DNA of 64,000 nt from Glossina fuscipes (GCF_014805625.2 NW_023998457.1:1961413-2025412); one strand, 5' to 3'; positions 23,440 through 35,039 are shown, counted from the stretch's first letter. Translations and numbers: made by a program. Notes: generated by a model from the sequence alone, not told the origin.

Positions 23440-24700
23440 TCTTAATCGCAATTTTAATGGAAGGACAGACGGACAAATATAACTTTGAGAATTTAACATC
23501 GAATTTTTTCTGCCCTAAAAAAAAAACGATCTTCATCATGCCTTTAATGGAAGAATAGACAAACAAAAAGTTGGTCAGGGCTAACATATTAATGTAGAAG
23601 GAAAAGGTTGGGCGAAGTTTGTTAGGAATGACCGCAGTTTTGATATTTTCAAATGTACACCCAAAGAAAGACAGACAGGTACTACTAAATCGATAGACAA
23701 ATAAGGAGAAATTTAAAACTGAATTTGTTCTTGTAAGCAATAATTTAAAAGCTCAACGCAAAGACAGACCGACAAGTAAACAGTTGGACATGACTAAATA
23801 GTTACGGTAAAGAGGAAAAACTGGGAAGGAAATTTGTTTTCCTTTACAAGGTATAGAAGTCACAGCCATGACGTCTTAAGCCCTCAAACAAGAGGAAACA
23901 GAAAGACGGAAGGATAGACAGACATTGCAAAAAGTAACCTAAGATTACATATATTTTTTCAAATAAAATTGAAACTCGTAACTATGCTTTTAGTTAAAAC
24001 GCAGAAGGCGGGATAGACGGGCAGACAGAGAGACAGACGTTGCCAAACCCCGCACAAAAGCGGGGAAAACTTTAGAACTGGCTCTTCTTAACACATCTTA
24101 ATTGACAGGCAGATAGACAGACAAAGAAACAACAAAGGGACTTAACTAGATCGATAGAAAGGGAAGGAAAAGAAGTCGAAGACTTAAGCTAGTCTCTAAA
24201 TAAAGAAATGAGTTCGTGGCGATGTTTTTAACTGTTGGACAAATGGGCAAATAGGTGAACAGATAAATAACACATAGGGACTTGGGTATGCTGTTGGACA
24301 ACGAATAAATTTGTTCTTCTCAACAAAAATGTGAGATCGCAATAGTGTTGCGGCCAGACAGGAAGCCACCCATAACGACAGAGGGACCTGTTGAAATCGA
24401 TGGATAAAAAAGAAAAATGTCGTTATATAGCGTTAATAGCGTTTTTAATTGATAGGCAGAGGGACCAGCCTAAATCAAGGGACAAAGAAAAACAATTTAA
24501 TAAAAAGATATAGAAGGTCGTTAGGGTATATTTAATTGACAGACGGACAGACAAACACAAAGAATTAACACAGACCCACAAAAAGAAGGGACACGGTTGG
24601 ATTGCTACGAGTTTTCAAAATCATTATTACGATATTTTTAAATAGACAGACAACCTTGCATGACCAAATCGTAACAACGTTCTATGCATTAGAATTATTG
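23440..24700 (-). repeat. Degenerate tandem array, ~90-110-bp unit, about eleven copies
   Basis: 'agacagac'-type anchors recur near 23463, 23672, 23761, 23919, 24015, 24111, 24250, 24360, 24452, 24540 and 24645. Between them, words such as 'gggacttaactagatcgata', 'ttgttcttctcaacaaaaatg' and 'gcgatgtttttaactg' reappear in order. Copies are very diverged. In reverse complement the unit resembles those at 45.5-46.3 and 57.0-57.4 kb. The 115-codon minus frame (23393-23740) is an accident of the repeat. Confidence 0.7.
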
Positions 24701-25430
24701 CATGCAATTTTTACACTCGCTGTGTATGAGAGATAAAAAAAGGTAATTGGAAAAACAAAAAAAAAAAAAAACCGCTTAAAAAATAAAATCTGCTGTGGGG
24801 AAAGTCTGTTATAATGCTGCATGGAACTTATTAAGAATTCACCATAAACCAAACAAAAATTTGTAGAGTGTTTTCAGGTTTTTTTTTTTTTTTTTTTTTC
24901 TTCTGTCATCGCATCGTATGAAAAACAATTGTAATTAAATTTTCCACATTTATGCATTTAATAGCGAAATTTTAATATGACTCTGTAGAGAGTGTAAATA
25001 AAATTAATTTTCTGAAACCGACTAAAATACACACGTATATGCGCTTATGTAAAAAAGAAAAACAAAAACAAAAAAAACATAAAAAAAAAACGTAAAAAGG
25101 TGGAAAAAAAAAGAAATGCAAATATAGTGAATTACCTTTATTTAAATAAAATCATCTGCATCTGTGCCTACATATGTGCATGTGATAATGAAGTGCCATA
25201 AAGATTTACTTTAAAATTAAAGCGCTCTTGACGATTTCATTTTAAATTTCAATTTGTTTTAAATTTTAATTAAATTAATTTCCTTTCAATGTCGCCTATA
25301 CATAGTGTGTATTATGTTTACTTACGCTATAGAATGTGATGCTTACTTAGACCTCTAAAACTTTTTCAATTCCGTTTTTCCTTTTTTTTTTTTTTTTTGT
25401 GCGCCCACCATTAGTGAACGGAAACACATT
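24701..25430. other. AT-rich tract with homopolymers, no gene
   Basis: Poly(A) at 24758-24770, poly(T) at about 24880-24899, and A-rich runs near 25050-25112. No coding potential. Confidence 0.7.
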
Positions 25431-25530
25431 NNNNNNNNNNNNNNNNNNNNNNNNNNNNNNNNNNNNNNNNNNNNNNNNNNNNNNNNNNNNNNNNNNNNNN
25501 NNNNNNNNNNNNNNNNNNNNNNNNNNNNNN

Positions 25531-25568
<38 letters not shown>
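25431..25568. other. 100-N assembly gap followed by 38 T
   Basis: N at 25431-25530 and T at 25531-25568. The frames spanning it are artefacts. Confidence 0.98.
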
Positions 25569-25569
<1 letters not shown>

Positions 25570-26029
25570 TATAGCTATGCATAGAATGCGAACATCTATC
25601 TATCTATATATACAATCTAAAAGTAATTATTTTAAATCAATCTAATTATTGTATGTTATGGTCTCCTTTTATACACTTAGTTGTAGGAATTTAATAAAAG
25701 ATTTCACAATTTAGATGAAACTCTTGACATTTAGACTTTTAATCATTTTTACATTTTAAATGATTTAAGTAAAATAAGCAATGATTAATCCTTATTGTCA
25801 GCCTTGAATAGAATGAAGTATTCTCTAGATTTTTTTTTCTTTTTTTTTTGAAAGACAAGTAAGTAAAACATTGTAGGAGGACATGGCCTGCCATTAAAGA
25901 CCCTACACCCTTTCGATTAAGACAGTTGCAATTGTATGAAGACCTTTTAAAATAAGGAATGTGGAGAAAGTGGAAAGTGATCGAAGATGTGGTCCGATCT
26001 GAATAATTTTTAATAGCGTTCGTTCTTCG
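25569..26029. other. No gene recognised
   Basis: AT-rich at first. From about 25985 the 'gatctgaataatttttaatagcg' words belong to the subtype-2 repeat that follows. A 102-codon minus frame (25739-26047) has no domain. Confidence 0.5.
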
Positions 26030-26350
26030 ACAAAAACCAAATTTCATTAAAACATCTTAAAAATTTCGGAATTTTGGTTGAATGCAGGAAAACAAAACGG
26101 ACGGATGGACAGATAGGCTTAAGTCCAATCAAGTATTGCTGAATAAATCAAAATGTCATCAAAACGTCTCAAAAATTGCGACTTTTGGTTTGAATACAAA
26201 AAAACAAAACAGACAGACGGGCAGACAAGTTTAGATCGAATTAGAAAGTGATACTGAGTCAATCAAATTTCGTAAAAATCTATAAAAAAAAATTCGATCT
26301 GTAGGTTCAGTACAAGAAAACAAAACGGACAGATGGACAGACAAGCTTAA
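26030..26350 (-). repeat. Tandem array, ~115-bp unit, three copies
   Basis: The anchor 'aaaacaaaac' followed by 'ggacrgatggacag' lies at about 26088, 26202 and 26317. Each copy is preceded by 'aaaaattgcgacttttggtt'-like words and followed by 'aagcttaa'/'aagtttag' and 'agaaagtgatactgagtc'-like words. It is the reverse complement of the 118-bp unit at 17.0-17.6 kb. Confidence 0.85.
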
Positions 26351-27300
26351 CATTAATATACTCCCTCGTTAAAATGCTCGCAGCGCTCAGCAGAGAAGCT
26401 TCTGTAGCTCCACAAACCAAGTGTATATATATTTCTAATCGGTAGCAAATTCTGAAACAATCTAGATTGTGTCCGCTTGGTACATATTTTCTGCTTTGCC
26501 AAAAGGAAGGTACTAGCTTCAACTTTAGCGAAAACTTTGGAAACTCTGTCACGTTTTTGGTGCTTAAAATTGGGTAAGAATCCAGTGAGAGGACTCGCGA
26601 CAGTGCAGTAGACTAGGTACACCATTCCCTACCAGAAAGGAAACATTTAGATATTTTACTTCCCATATACAGACCGTAACTGAGAAAGCGATAAAACTTT
26701 CCCCGCATATTCAATGGGTGACGTCACGGCATTATTGTGCATACAATGATGTGTATAACGAATTGGACTACAACCGAATATAATTTTGTCGCGCGGGTTT
26801 TTTTTATTATTTATTTATTTTTATTTTTTTTTTTTTTTTGCGTTTTCTCCCCTATATTTTCCTTTTCCTTTTTGCGTAAACGGTAATCAAGCCAAATGCA
26901 ACCAAATTGTCTTTAGAAGAGTAATTCGTAAGTAAATATTGAATCAGTTGCCAATTAACTTTTATTCACTGAGTTCCCGTTCCACTTGAAAATTGAAAGC
27001 AAATGAAAAAGACCTGCAATCAAACTTTATAGCAACAAATAGATATGCAAAGGTTATCTTGATAACATTCATTGCATAAAGTATATTAAATTTGTGAAAT
27101 GTGTTTGTAAGACTTAGAGGAGCGCCTTGAAGAAGCAATAAGCTGTACGTGTACACATTTAATGACAGTCCCATCAAATAACATAAATATTATTCACAAA
27201 CAAGTGAAGTCATCTCTTAGAAAAGCCAGTAACAATTTATTAATGCAGATAGAATTTATCGTCAAGGAGCGTAAATTTCGTTATGGTATTGGCAAAATCA
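26351..27300. other. No gene; partial INE-like 3' end then AT-rich DNA
   Basis: 26350-26640 is less AT-rich and may be the rest of the element carrying the 115-bp array. The minus frames (26307-26625) overlap each other in different frames and show no domain. A T-rich block lies at 26798-26839. Confidence 0.5.
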
Positions 27301-27930
27301 ATGTGTCCCTCCGTCCGTCCATAGAATTTCTTGCAAGTTTGAGGGATGAGGAGGATGTTCATTTTGTCCAACCGTTTGCAACGTCCAGAAGGAAACATCA
27401 GCATGTGCACTTGTCCGTCTCTCTGTCTGTCCGTCTTTTCGTCTGTTCATCTGTCCGTCTGTATAATTTCTATGGTAAATATTTTCCCAGCCGAAAAAAT
27501 TAAGCTACCTACTACAAATTCTTCTTGCAAGCAAATCACTCGAAATTTGAACGCATATTCGGTGGACAATGATGTGGCACGCCTACCCAATGTTGTAGTG
27601 TAACAAAATTTAAGTTTTTTTTCAATGCCGGCGTAGAAACAAGCTTCAAAAAGTCGATAGAGTACGTAAATTGTTGGCCAATTTTAAATTTCCAATGCAC
27701 CTAAACATGTCCGCCTGTCCATCTGTCCGTTCCCGAAAATGAATATATCGCCTACAAATTTGCATAAGAATCTAGAAATGACTTGAATTTTTCCAAGGAC
27801 ACGGCTACAACTCCCAGGCGCCTATGCGACAAACACTTTCATATTTAAAATAGAAAAAATCGGTCGCGTCCACTCCATATTACAGAACATGGATATGTAC
27901 TTCTTTTTACTGTTTTTGTCTTTTGGGATA
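27301..27930 (+). repeat. INE-like repeat, subtype 1, two nested units
   Basis: 'gtccctccgtccgtccatag' (27304), 'ttcattttgtccaaccg', 'gcaacgtccagaagg', 'ctgtctgtccgtcttttcg' (27424) and 'cccagccgaaaaaattaagc' (27485). A second core 'aaacatgtccgcctgtcc' lies at about 27702. The end shows 'cggtcgcgtccactcc'. The 113- and 85-codon frames here read through the repeat. Confidence 0.75.
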
Positions 27931-28749
27931 ACGATGATGGATAGAAAAGATTCGGCCGACTACTAGTATAGTTTTGTTATTATTTACACCTTGCGCTTAC
28001 CATATACATATACAACGCATAAAAAAAGCAAATAATTGGACACGCCGACAAGAGACTCGATCGCAATCGAATGCAATTTAACTTAATAACTTGTTTCTCC
28101 CTTTTTTTGGGCACCCCGCACCTAAAGTACATGTACATGTACAGTCACAAAGTTAAACATTAGAGCGTCTGTGATGCATATATCTCTTTGAGCGTGACGT
28201 ACAATTTCGAGTCGATTTAAACTTCTGCCATAGCTATGCATTACTGAAATGCTTCCGTGATTAGTTGATAGTTTGCAAATCAAATTTGCCCACCGACACG
28301 TCATCATTAAACACGAAATTGTATCTTAGTACTCGAAGCAACTGTTGCAGCGAAACTTGATAATTAGGGTAAACCCTAACTAACCACCTCAAACTCTAGC
28401 GAGAAGACGAGCCCGAGATTAGGGGAAAAAAATGTAACTTTGTTTGTCTTAAATTTTGTAACAATATTTCTTAAGGCCAAGCATAAAACTTGTAACGCCC
28501 TCATTTAAATAAATGATTTGCGATGCTAATGTAACGAATTAAAATGATACTCAATCAGGAATTCATTCGTCTTAACGTGAACACTCTCTATGTGTTTATT
28601 AAAGAAACTATCCAGCAAATGCTGCAATAATTAAATTAGATCAATGAAATATTTTAATGGCTCCTTTATTATATTTTCGTCACTTGTTCGCCACTTTTAA
28701 TTTAACGAATCTTTATTGTATAAGAGAAAAAAAAAAAAATGAAAAGAAC

Positions 28750-28779
28750 GGAAGAAAGAAAGAAAGAAAGAAAGAAAAG
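28750..28779. repeat. (GAAA)n microsatellite
   Basis: Tetranucleotide gaaa repeats, about seven units. Confidence 0.95.
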
Positions 28780-28973
28780 AGAATACGAATTCATTCTCTT
28801 CAGGTTACATGAAATTGTTGCTTTCATCAAGTGGAACATTCTTTTTATTTTTCTTTCTTTTTTTATTTTTTATTTAATTAAATTTCAAAGTTCAACGTTG
28901 CTACGTGAATACGTGCTATATACTAGCAACGGCAACTTTTGATTCGCTATGCACTGAATAAACAAAAGAATGG

Positions 28974-28978
<5 letters not shown>

Positions 28979-29021
<43 letters not shown>

Positions 29022-29022
29022 C
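28979..29022. repeat. (GA)n microsatellite
   Basis: About 20 GA units with one interruption (gaaaga near 29005). Confidence 0.95.
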
Positions 29023-29214
29023 GAGTCCTACAATCAACAAGTTGGAGTTGGTTATATGCACTATTTATGACTAAATAATATAAAATATACTCAAAAACAA
29101 ATAAAAACATTTTAGTCTGGCAAGACCGTTCTACAAATGCCTTTCATCATACAAAAATTATGTCTTGCTTCTATTTAAAGGCATAAACGCAATCTAATGT
29201 AGTACAAGTCTCAT

Positions 29215-29930
29215 CCTTATATTAGACAGGATCCAGAAATAGATCGAGATGGTCCAAATTTTGTAGAGTTCATTTTTATATTAAATTGCTATAGCACTAT
29301 GGGTCAATTTCCACGACCACATATAAAAGCTTAGACTTTTCTTTTCTCCAACGATCAATTTTCATGAACTCCTTATTAGGGTAGGATCCAAAAATAGGCC
29401 GAGATGGTTCAAATTTGGTATAGATAATTTTTTATCTTAAATTATGATCTGGTTTTCATCATGAAGCATTAAAAATTTCACATTTTTGTCATACGGAATT
29501 CAGTTTTCATTATATGAAAGTTGGTTCAAGAATTGCCACAGCCGGTCCAAAAATTTCATACCAATTTATAATACACCAAAATACTATTACTTAGCCACCC
29601 TTGGCGAGAAATTTCGAAAAGTGCAATTTTTTTCTGAGGATCGATCAAAAAAGTGAACCGATCCGAACCATTTTCAATAGAGTTCGTCCTTGGGTCAAAA
29701 TAGATCCGTGTAACAAATTTCATCCAAATATCTCAACAATTGCGATCTGTAGGTTGACCACAAATTTACATGGACCGACATCAGAAGGATAGACGGACAG
29801 ACAGGTTTACATCAATTTAAATTACGATCATTAATAGATCGGTATGACAAAAGATGGGTCTATCTTAAGCCTTGTTGCTTGCTACATACATTCGCTCTAA
29901 CTTAATATACCCTAACCCACTTGCGGTATC
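29215..29930 (-). repeat. INE-like repeat, subtype 2, long copy with internal duplication
   Basis: Two tandem copies, about 155 bp apart, of 'aggatccaaaaataggccg' with 'agatggtycaaattttg' (29228 and 29383). Then 'agtgaaccgatccgaacc', 'tttcaatagagttcgtcc', 'aaatttcatccaaatatctc', 'ggatagacggacagacagg', 'aaaagatgggtctatctta' and an end near 'taatataccctaacccac' (29900-29918). This is the fullest subtype-2 copy, and its left part contains the word set expanded at 53.4-54.6 kb. Confidence 0.8.
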
Positions 29931-30302
29931 AAAAACTAAGAAAACTTTTCAAAATATATTTTTAGGAAGAAGAGGAGCGCACCAAACAATTAGAAAAACA
30001 AAAAAGTGAAAAAGTAAATCGAAAACGTAACTGAAGCTTTTGATACTCAGTAGCATAATAGTTTTGTTTAATAATTTTATACGCATCACCGAAGAAAAAC
30101 TAGAATGTTCGATATATCTTTGCGTTTGCAACAATGAGAACTAGCTGGAAAGACCTTAAGGGAAATAATGAGAAATATCTAAATCGGAGAAACCCCATAA
30201 GCATATATAATCTAGAACTATGTAAATATCTCTGGTGTTTCTCGTATCCATTGTCATCTGTTAGAAACTCTATGCTCTAGGCCTGCGATGACATTTTAAC
30301 GA
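29931..30302. other. No gene recognised
   Basis: Nothing assignable. A 61-codon minus frame (29949-30134) has no domain. Confidence 0.5.
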
Positions 30303-30371
30303 CACATGGCGACAATCGTCGCCAAATGCCATCACAACGATAGTTGCATTTGGCGACGATTGTCAGATGTG
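30303..30371. repeat. Perfect 19-bp inverted repeat (hairpin)
   Basis: 'gacaatcgtcgccaaatgc' (30311-30329) and its exact reverse complement (30346-30364) flank a 16-base spacer. Five more pairs (30303-30307 with 30367-30371) extend the stem past a small internal loop. The arms are much more GC-rich than the surroundings. Could be termini of a short foldback element or an RNA hairpin; nothing in the sequence decides between them. Confidence 0.85.
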
Positions 30372-30678
30372 ATTTGATAGACATCAGCCGGCACGGCACA
30401 ATGCTTTGAGTTAATACAAAATTCACTACGAAAATTTTCAAACCAAATTATTCTGAGTGAGGAGTTATTTCATTTTTTCATCAGCCTTGCTTTAGCCAGT
30501 TAGTTGAATAAGCTTTCTAACGAGCGACAGGTACGTTCAATTTTTAGGCAAAAGATGTAATTGAGTTACACCATTTCTAAAATGCTACTAATTCTATCGT
30601 CACCATGCTGACTGATTTTTGTTCTTTTGGTTTTATTATTATTATTATTTTTTTTTTTAATTTATCCATTGGATGTGA
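30372..30678. other. No gene recognised
   Basis: AT-rich, with a TTA/T run at about 30634-30658. No feature. Confidence 0.5.
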
Positions 30679-30786
30679 ATGATGTCTACTTCAACAGCAC
30701 GGTGTCCCACCTGCCATATAACTCAGAGAATAAAAGCTCTTTTATGTGACCAATGTAAAATGATACCTGCTGTTGAAAAACCTTAA
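30679..30786 (+). other. Short frame with two Cys-x2-Cys pairs
   Basis: A 35-codon frame starting with two Met codons contains CPTC, ten residues, then CDQC. Two Cys-x2-Cys pairs at that spacing are the first half of many zinc-binding folds. PHD-like fingers in some insect non-LTR retrotransposons have a similar ...CDxC block. The frame stops before any further ligands, with no RNA evidence and no flanking exon signals I trust. It could be chance, a relic of a transposable element, or a small peptide. I favour relic or chance. Confidence 0.2.
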
Positions 30787-31439
30787 ATATTTTTTTTATA
30801 TTAAATCTAAAGCCTTGAAAGAGAGAAAGAGAAAGTGTGACAGAGAGAACAGTAGTGGAAAATGTTTGAATGCGTTTCAGATGAACATCATAGTTATATG
30901 TATTGTTACGGAAATCCCAAATCTAGTCATTTTTTACAACCAAATGTATATACGCGAGGCGTCATGCAGCTGTAGATCGATGAAAGCGATTAGCGGAAAA
31001 GCAGACAGGTAAAAGCAAAGTGCATATTCGCAGGCGCGTCATACAGCTGCAGGCCGATAAAAACGGTTACCAACAAAAGCACGTTAACGAATTAAAAATC
31101 AAATCATAAAATTAGGTGCTTGTAATATGATGGCAAAAATGTATGTAAATAGAATATTTGTGAAAGACAGCAGAAAGTAATTTGTAAATAATCCCGCATT
31201 TAAAGAAATATAATTATAAATAAAAGAACTTTGTAAATAAGAGAACTTTAAACAATATGTTAAATTTGCCATTACGATGCAAAAAAAAAAAAAAAATACA
31301 TCACCTATAGAATTTTTGTGCATTTATGTGCTATAGTTTATGAGTAATGAACAAAAAACCCGATTTTTCATTCGATTTGAAAAACTGAGGGATTCTCAGT
31401 TTACGCGGTGCTGTGGCCGTGTTCTTCAATAGCTTGATT
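30787..31439. other. No gene; small internal direct repeat
   Basis: 'gcgaggcgtcatgcagctg' (about 30953) recurs as 'gcaggcgcgtcatacagctg' (about 31031). Each is followed by 'tagatcgatgaaagcg' or 'caggccgataaaaacgg', a ~78-bp direct duplication. A poly(A) run lies at 31280-31296. Confidence 0.6.
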
Positions 31440-31570
31440 TTTGCGGCCAGGAGAATGTTTTCAGTAGATTATACACAGGCGGTAGGACGGACATGCTTAA
31501 ATCGATTTAGAATTTTACGTGAACAGGAATATATTATATAGTTTGTGGGGCTTCTGATGGTTCATACTGG
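31440..31570 (-). repeat. INE-like repeat, subtype 1, partial
   Basis: 'gcggccaggagaatgtttt' (about 31443) matches the same words at 52270. It is followed by 'gtaggacggacatgc', 'aaatcgatttagaatttt', 'gaacaggaatatatt' and 'gtttgtggggcttc'. Confidence 0.7.
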
Positions 31571-32209
31571 GCTCAAATTCTGTCTCTACTCTACTCTCTC
31601 TTCTAATCAATTCGCCCAAAAGTTTGCGAAATCTTTGGCTTTAGAAAAAAAAATTACTTACTTCTCGCTGCGACGATAACTTTGTCACTTAAATATTTTT
31701 AATCAAGATATGAAATCTTTCTTTCATTCATTACTGCATTATGCCTTAATCCGCCCACCTTTTGTATGCACACTTTACACTTTACTTCAAAAAAAAAGAA
31801 AAAGAGAAACCCAGCTTACAGCTCCGATTGACTTAGCCCGAACTTTGCCTAATCTAGAAAGTTAATCAAATAGATATACAATACACGTACACTCTTGCCA
31901 TTCTGAGCTGATTCATTGATAGTCGTCCTAGGGCTGTTGATACATGGACAATGTTATGCTATTTGCAAGTATTTTCCCCCCAATATTATTGCGAACAATT
32001 CTTGGGACTGAGACACAGATTAGAGAGATGCCCTCTCTAATAAAAAGTCCATACGATTTTTACAAAATTTCGCCAAATATCAAAGAACGCGGGCCCAAAT
32101 TTCATATCTGTGGAGATACTCCGCTCCTGATTAATTTCGAACTCTCAGTCAGTTATTTAAATTTTTTTTTGGTTTATAATTTTTAAAAACCCTCCTTCTG
32201 TTCGTTTAA
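31571..32209. other. No gene recognised
   Basis: The 80-codon frame at 31944-32186 has no domain. The preceding DNA has short A runs. Confidence 0.5.
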
Positions 32210-32500
32210 GTTTAAATTTTCCAAATTGTCATGCCCTACATTCAGAAGGAATTAAGAAAGATCCATCTTTTATTATATTGATCGATTGAGAATCACTTTC
32301 AAATTTGTGTGGATGTATGCAATATCAAGAAGGGCTTGGAGTAGATCCACCTTTTATTATACCGACCGATTTAAAATCATTTTTTGAATTTATCCAAGTG
32401 TGTTTGTCCGTCTGTCCGTTTATCTGCCCGTATACCTTGTTTTCTTCTGTTCAACCTTGGTGCCTTGACTTGTTTTGATTCAAGGATGAATGGTACAGAA
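32210..32500 (+). repeat. INE-like repeat, subtype 2, internal duplication
   Basis: 'gatccatcttttattatatt' (32260) recurs as 'gatccaccttttattatacc' (32352). The CTGTCC core follows ('gtttgtccgtctgtccg', about 32402), then 'ttcttctgttcaacc'. Confidence 0.75.
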
Positions 32501-33000
32501 ACTGGTTCGGATCAGAGCAACTTTCGATAACTTTAGGGTGGTGGAGGGCGTGCTTTGTGGAGCCTGGTTCACTATATAGGTTGGTTTTACTTGTTTTCAA
32601 TAAATCATTCAGTTCAGTTAAAAGTGGCCACGAATGAAAAAAAGGAAGTGTGACTTGAGTCAATTTTAAGAAGCACAAGCTCCAAGAGTGCAAACAGACG
32701 GAGAGAAAATGCAGAACCATGGTGAAGTAAACATCCCAGTTTTGAATCTTATGCAGCAGAATGTTGTCACAGAAAATTCGGAAGAAACTGCATTTACTCT
32801 GGCGCAAAGCATGTCCATCTCAGCACACGGAGGTTTTGCGTCGATATTGCAAATCAAAGTTAGATCTTCATCACCTCGTAAGCACACTTGCAATGCGGGG
32901 GAGACATTTAAAAACTTTTGCCGTTATAAACTGAAATCGAAATGTATCCACAGCCTTCTAAAAAACAATTGGCTTTCTAAGAAAGATCTGGAACTATAGT
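32501..33000. other. Less AT-rich block with overlapping frames, unassigned
   Basis: Open frames on both strands (32688-32999 plus; 32451-32807 and 32666-32893 minus) coincide in DNA of more even composition. None shows a signal peptide, membrane segment or motif I recognise. A transposable-element relic is the likeliest explanation, since subtype-2 repeat lies directly upstream. Not called as a gene. Confidence 0.35.
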
Positions 33001-33639
33001 TAGCAGCATACTCTGCCACGAGAGAGGCATAGAGAGAGAGAGAGAGAGAGACAATATCAGAAATTTATTTAAAAACAAAGCAAAACCTTTTTACTCATAT
33101 CCCTTACAGCGATCAACTTAAGGTTAAAGTATTTTCGAATTTTAAGAACTTATTAGTTCACTATTTACTTGCCCGGTTTTTTCTTTCTTTCTGCATTCTT
33201 GAAGACACTAAAAAAACACTTTGATTATACTTTCTTTTGAAGTCTACGAAGTAATGACCTTTTCCTTTTTTTTTTGTTGTTGTTATTTTACTACTGCTGC
33301 TACTAACATATTTAGTTGAAATAAATATGTAATTTTTCCGCATGAATTGTCATAGATAGCCACGATAAAAATCATAGACAAGCCATTAGATTGTTTTCTC
33401 TCCATTGACGTGACATGTTAATGAATGATTTCGTTTACAATTCATTTCACTTTCGTTTTTTTTTTTTTTTGCTTTGTTTTGTTTTGTCCTATGTCTCGCC
33501 CGGCCTGACTGTACGTCCTGATAAATTGATATATGTATAAAATCCAGTTGATTGCTTTTCGGTTCATAGATATATACATACATATGTATATACATACATA
33601 CATATATATATATATATATGTGTACATACATACATACAA

Positions 33640-33677
<38 letters not shown>

Positions 33678-34339
33678 ATAGGTGAAAATATATACTGAGA
33701 CGAGCTGTTGGTTGTCCATTAACCTGATTATTTGCCTTGATGGTTATTTCTAACCTCCGGTTTGGTTTGTTACGCTCGACAGCATAGTTTTGCTGTTAGG
33801 AGTAGTTTTTGAACTTGTGTAACAAAAATTTTTTCTCTTTATATATATATTCACATAGTGAACTATGATAGAGATGCTGACAAAATAAATGAATTCGGTT
33901 CAGATAATTGAATTATTAGTAATAGAAATACTATAAATCAGTAGACTTAGTTTAAAAAAAAAAAAAAAACAAAAACAAAAAAAAAAGATAGACTTGTCCT
34001 TATTTCAGTTACTACTATTTATTTTTCGTTTGAAGTTTCGTGTATAGCGTAGTAAAAAAACCTAGGGAAGGGATAGACGTTCAACTGGCCCTGGTAAGTA
34101 CTTGTTTTCATATATACTTAAAGCAAACAGATGAGTAATTGAATCCCTTAAAATAAACGTTTAGTTGCCTCTCAACCAACTGTACGGATATATGGTAATG
34201 TTATCGGGAGTATATTGATGGAAAAATAGTCCTTTTACGGGCCCCTTTAAGAAGCTATATTTGTAAAGCTTTAAAGCACACATCCAAAAGTCTATAGTTC
34301 AAGCTCAATTGAACTTTGATCGCCTATTTGTTAGGTAAG
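33001..34339. other. AT-rich tract with microsatellites, no gene
   Basis: (GA)n at about 33031-33051, catacata/(TA)n at about 33571-33674, and A-rich runs at 33954-33987. The minus frames at 33386-33639 translate the TA/catacata tract and are spurious. Confidence 0.75.
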
Positions 34340-34379
34340 TTTCCGTAGTCTATTTGCCTCGTGGTCACACACCCACTAG

Positions 34380-34560
34380 AGCTACAGCCGAAGGTGACTA
34401 TCAAGTCTATGTTCCCAGATTCGAATCTTACTGCGGTAGAGTTTACTTTGCTCCTACTTCTAGTGAGACGTCAGGGAAGTATAGGCATAACAGGCACTGA
34501 TTGAGCACATAGCCGACTTCTCGAACTTGTACCCTATCCTGTGTATATCGGCTGTTTGAT
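34380..34560 (+). repeat. tRNA-like SINE module B, solo copy
   Basis: B-box-like 'gattcgaatct' (34418-34428) follows 'gtgactatcaagtctatg', a block shared with 42870. It is followed by 'tgcggtagagttta' and 'tctagtgagacg'. The A-box end is eroded ('gctacagccgaagg'). Confidence 0.65.
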
Positions 34561-35039
34561 CGCGACCATCGTATATCATATTTTGAATCATGTTTTCGTA
34601 CAGCTTGGCTTGCAGATCACAAAAGCAATAGAAAAACGATCCACTTGTCGTATTTGCAGAAATCTGATTATTCACAATCGTCTAACTATCATTGCTAGTA
34701 TTTTCTTTTTTCTTTCATTTCTTTGTTCGGCTTTTGCGAACGTGTCTGATTACACGGATGTTTCAAAGTAGGAAGAAATAAATAACATAAAGTTGCCTCA
34801 CCGTCTAAAGGGGAAGTGTTGACAACACTTTTATTTAAAAATAGCGTAATTTTCTTAATTACGGGATTGGCTATTTTTGAGAATCACATAAGCTACTACG
34901 GAATGTTAGTTAAAGTTTCTCAAAGTGTAGTTGATTCTGTTCATTTTGGAATATTTTAAGACTCCTTTTAAGAAACTTAAAGATCAATGCTTAGTTTTAA
35001 AACTTAAACTTGTGATTGGGGGAAGACCGCGTCTAAAGT
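34561..35039. other. No gene recognised
   Basis: Contains an 8-bp inverted repeat (about 34816-34832). The frames here lack domains. Confidence 0.5.

Larger units (their letters stand above)
27931..29214. other. AT-rich tract, no gene
   Basis: Short TGTACA palindrome repeats (28128-28143). Two microsatellites are listed separately. Frames here (28122-28307, 28739-28942, 28916-29110) follow repeats or lack domains. Confidence 0.6.

Noticed and set aside
23393..23740. 115-codon minus-strand frame
   Set aside because: Lies in the degenerate tandem array; its openness comes from the repeat composition.
25355..25584. Poly-Lys and poly-Phe frames across N
   Set aside because: Gap and homopolymer artefacts; the same holds at 37936-38200.
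28128..28143. Tandem TGTACA palindromes
   Set aside because: Too short, and equivalent to a small microsatellite.
32501..33000. Gene with overlapping frames on both strands
   Set aside because: No domain in any frame, adjacent to an INE-like repeat, and no plausible splice-linked exon.
33386..33639. Frames of 81 and 65 codons on the minus strand
   Set aside because: Two frames through one catacata/(TA)n microsatellite.
34816..34832. 8-bp inverted repeat 'aagtgttgacaacactt'
   Set aside because: Stem too short to mean more than chance.
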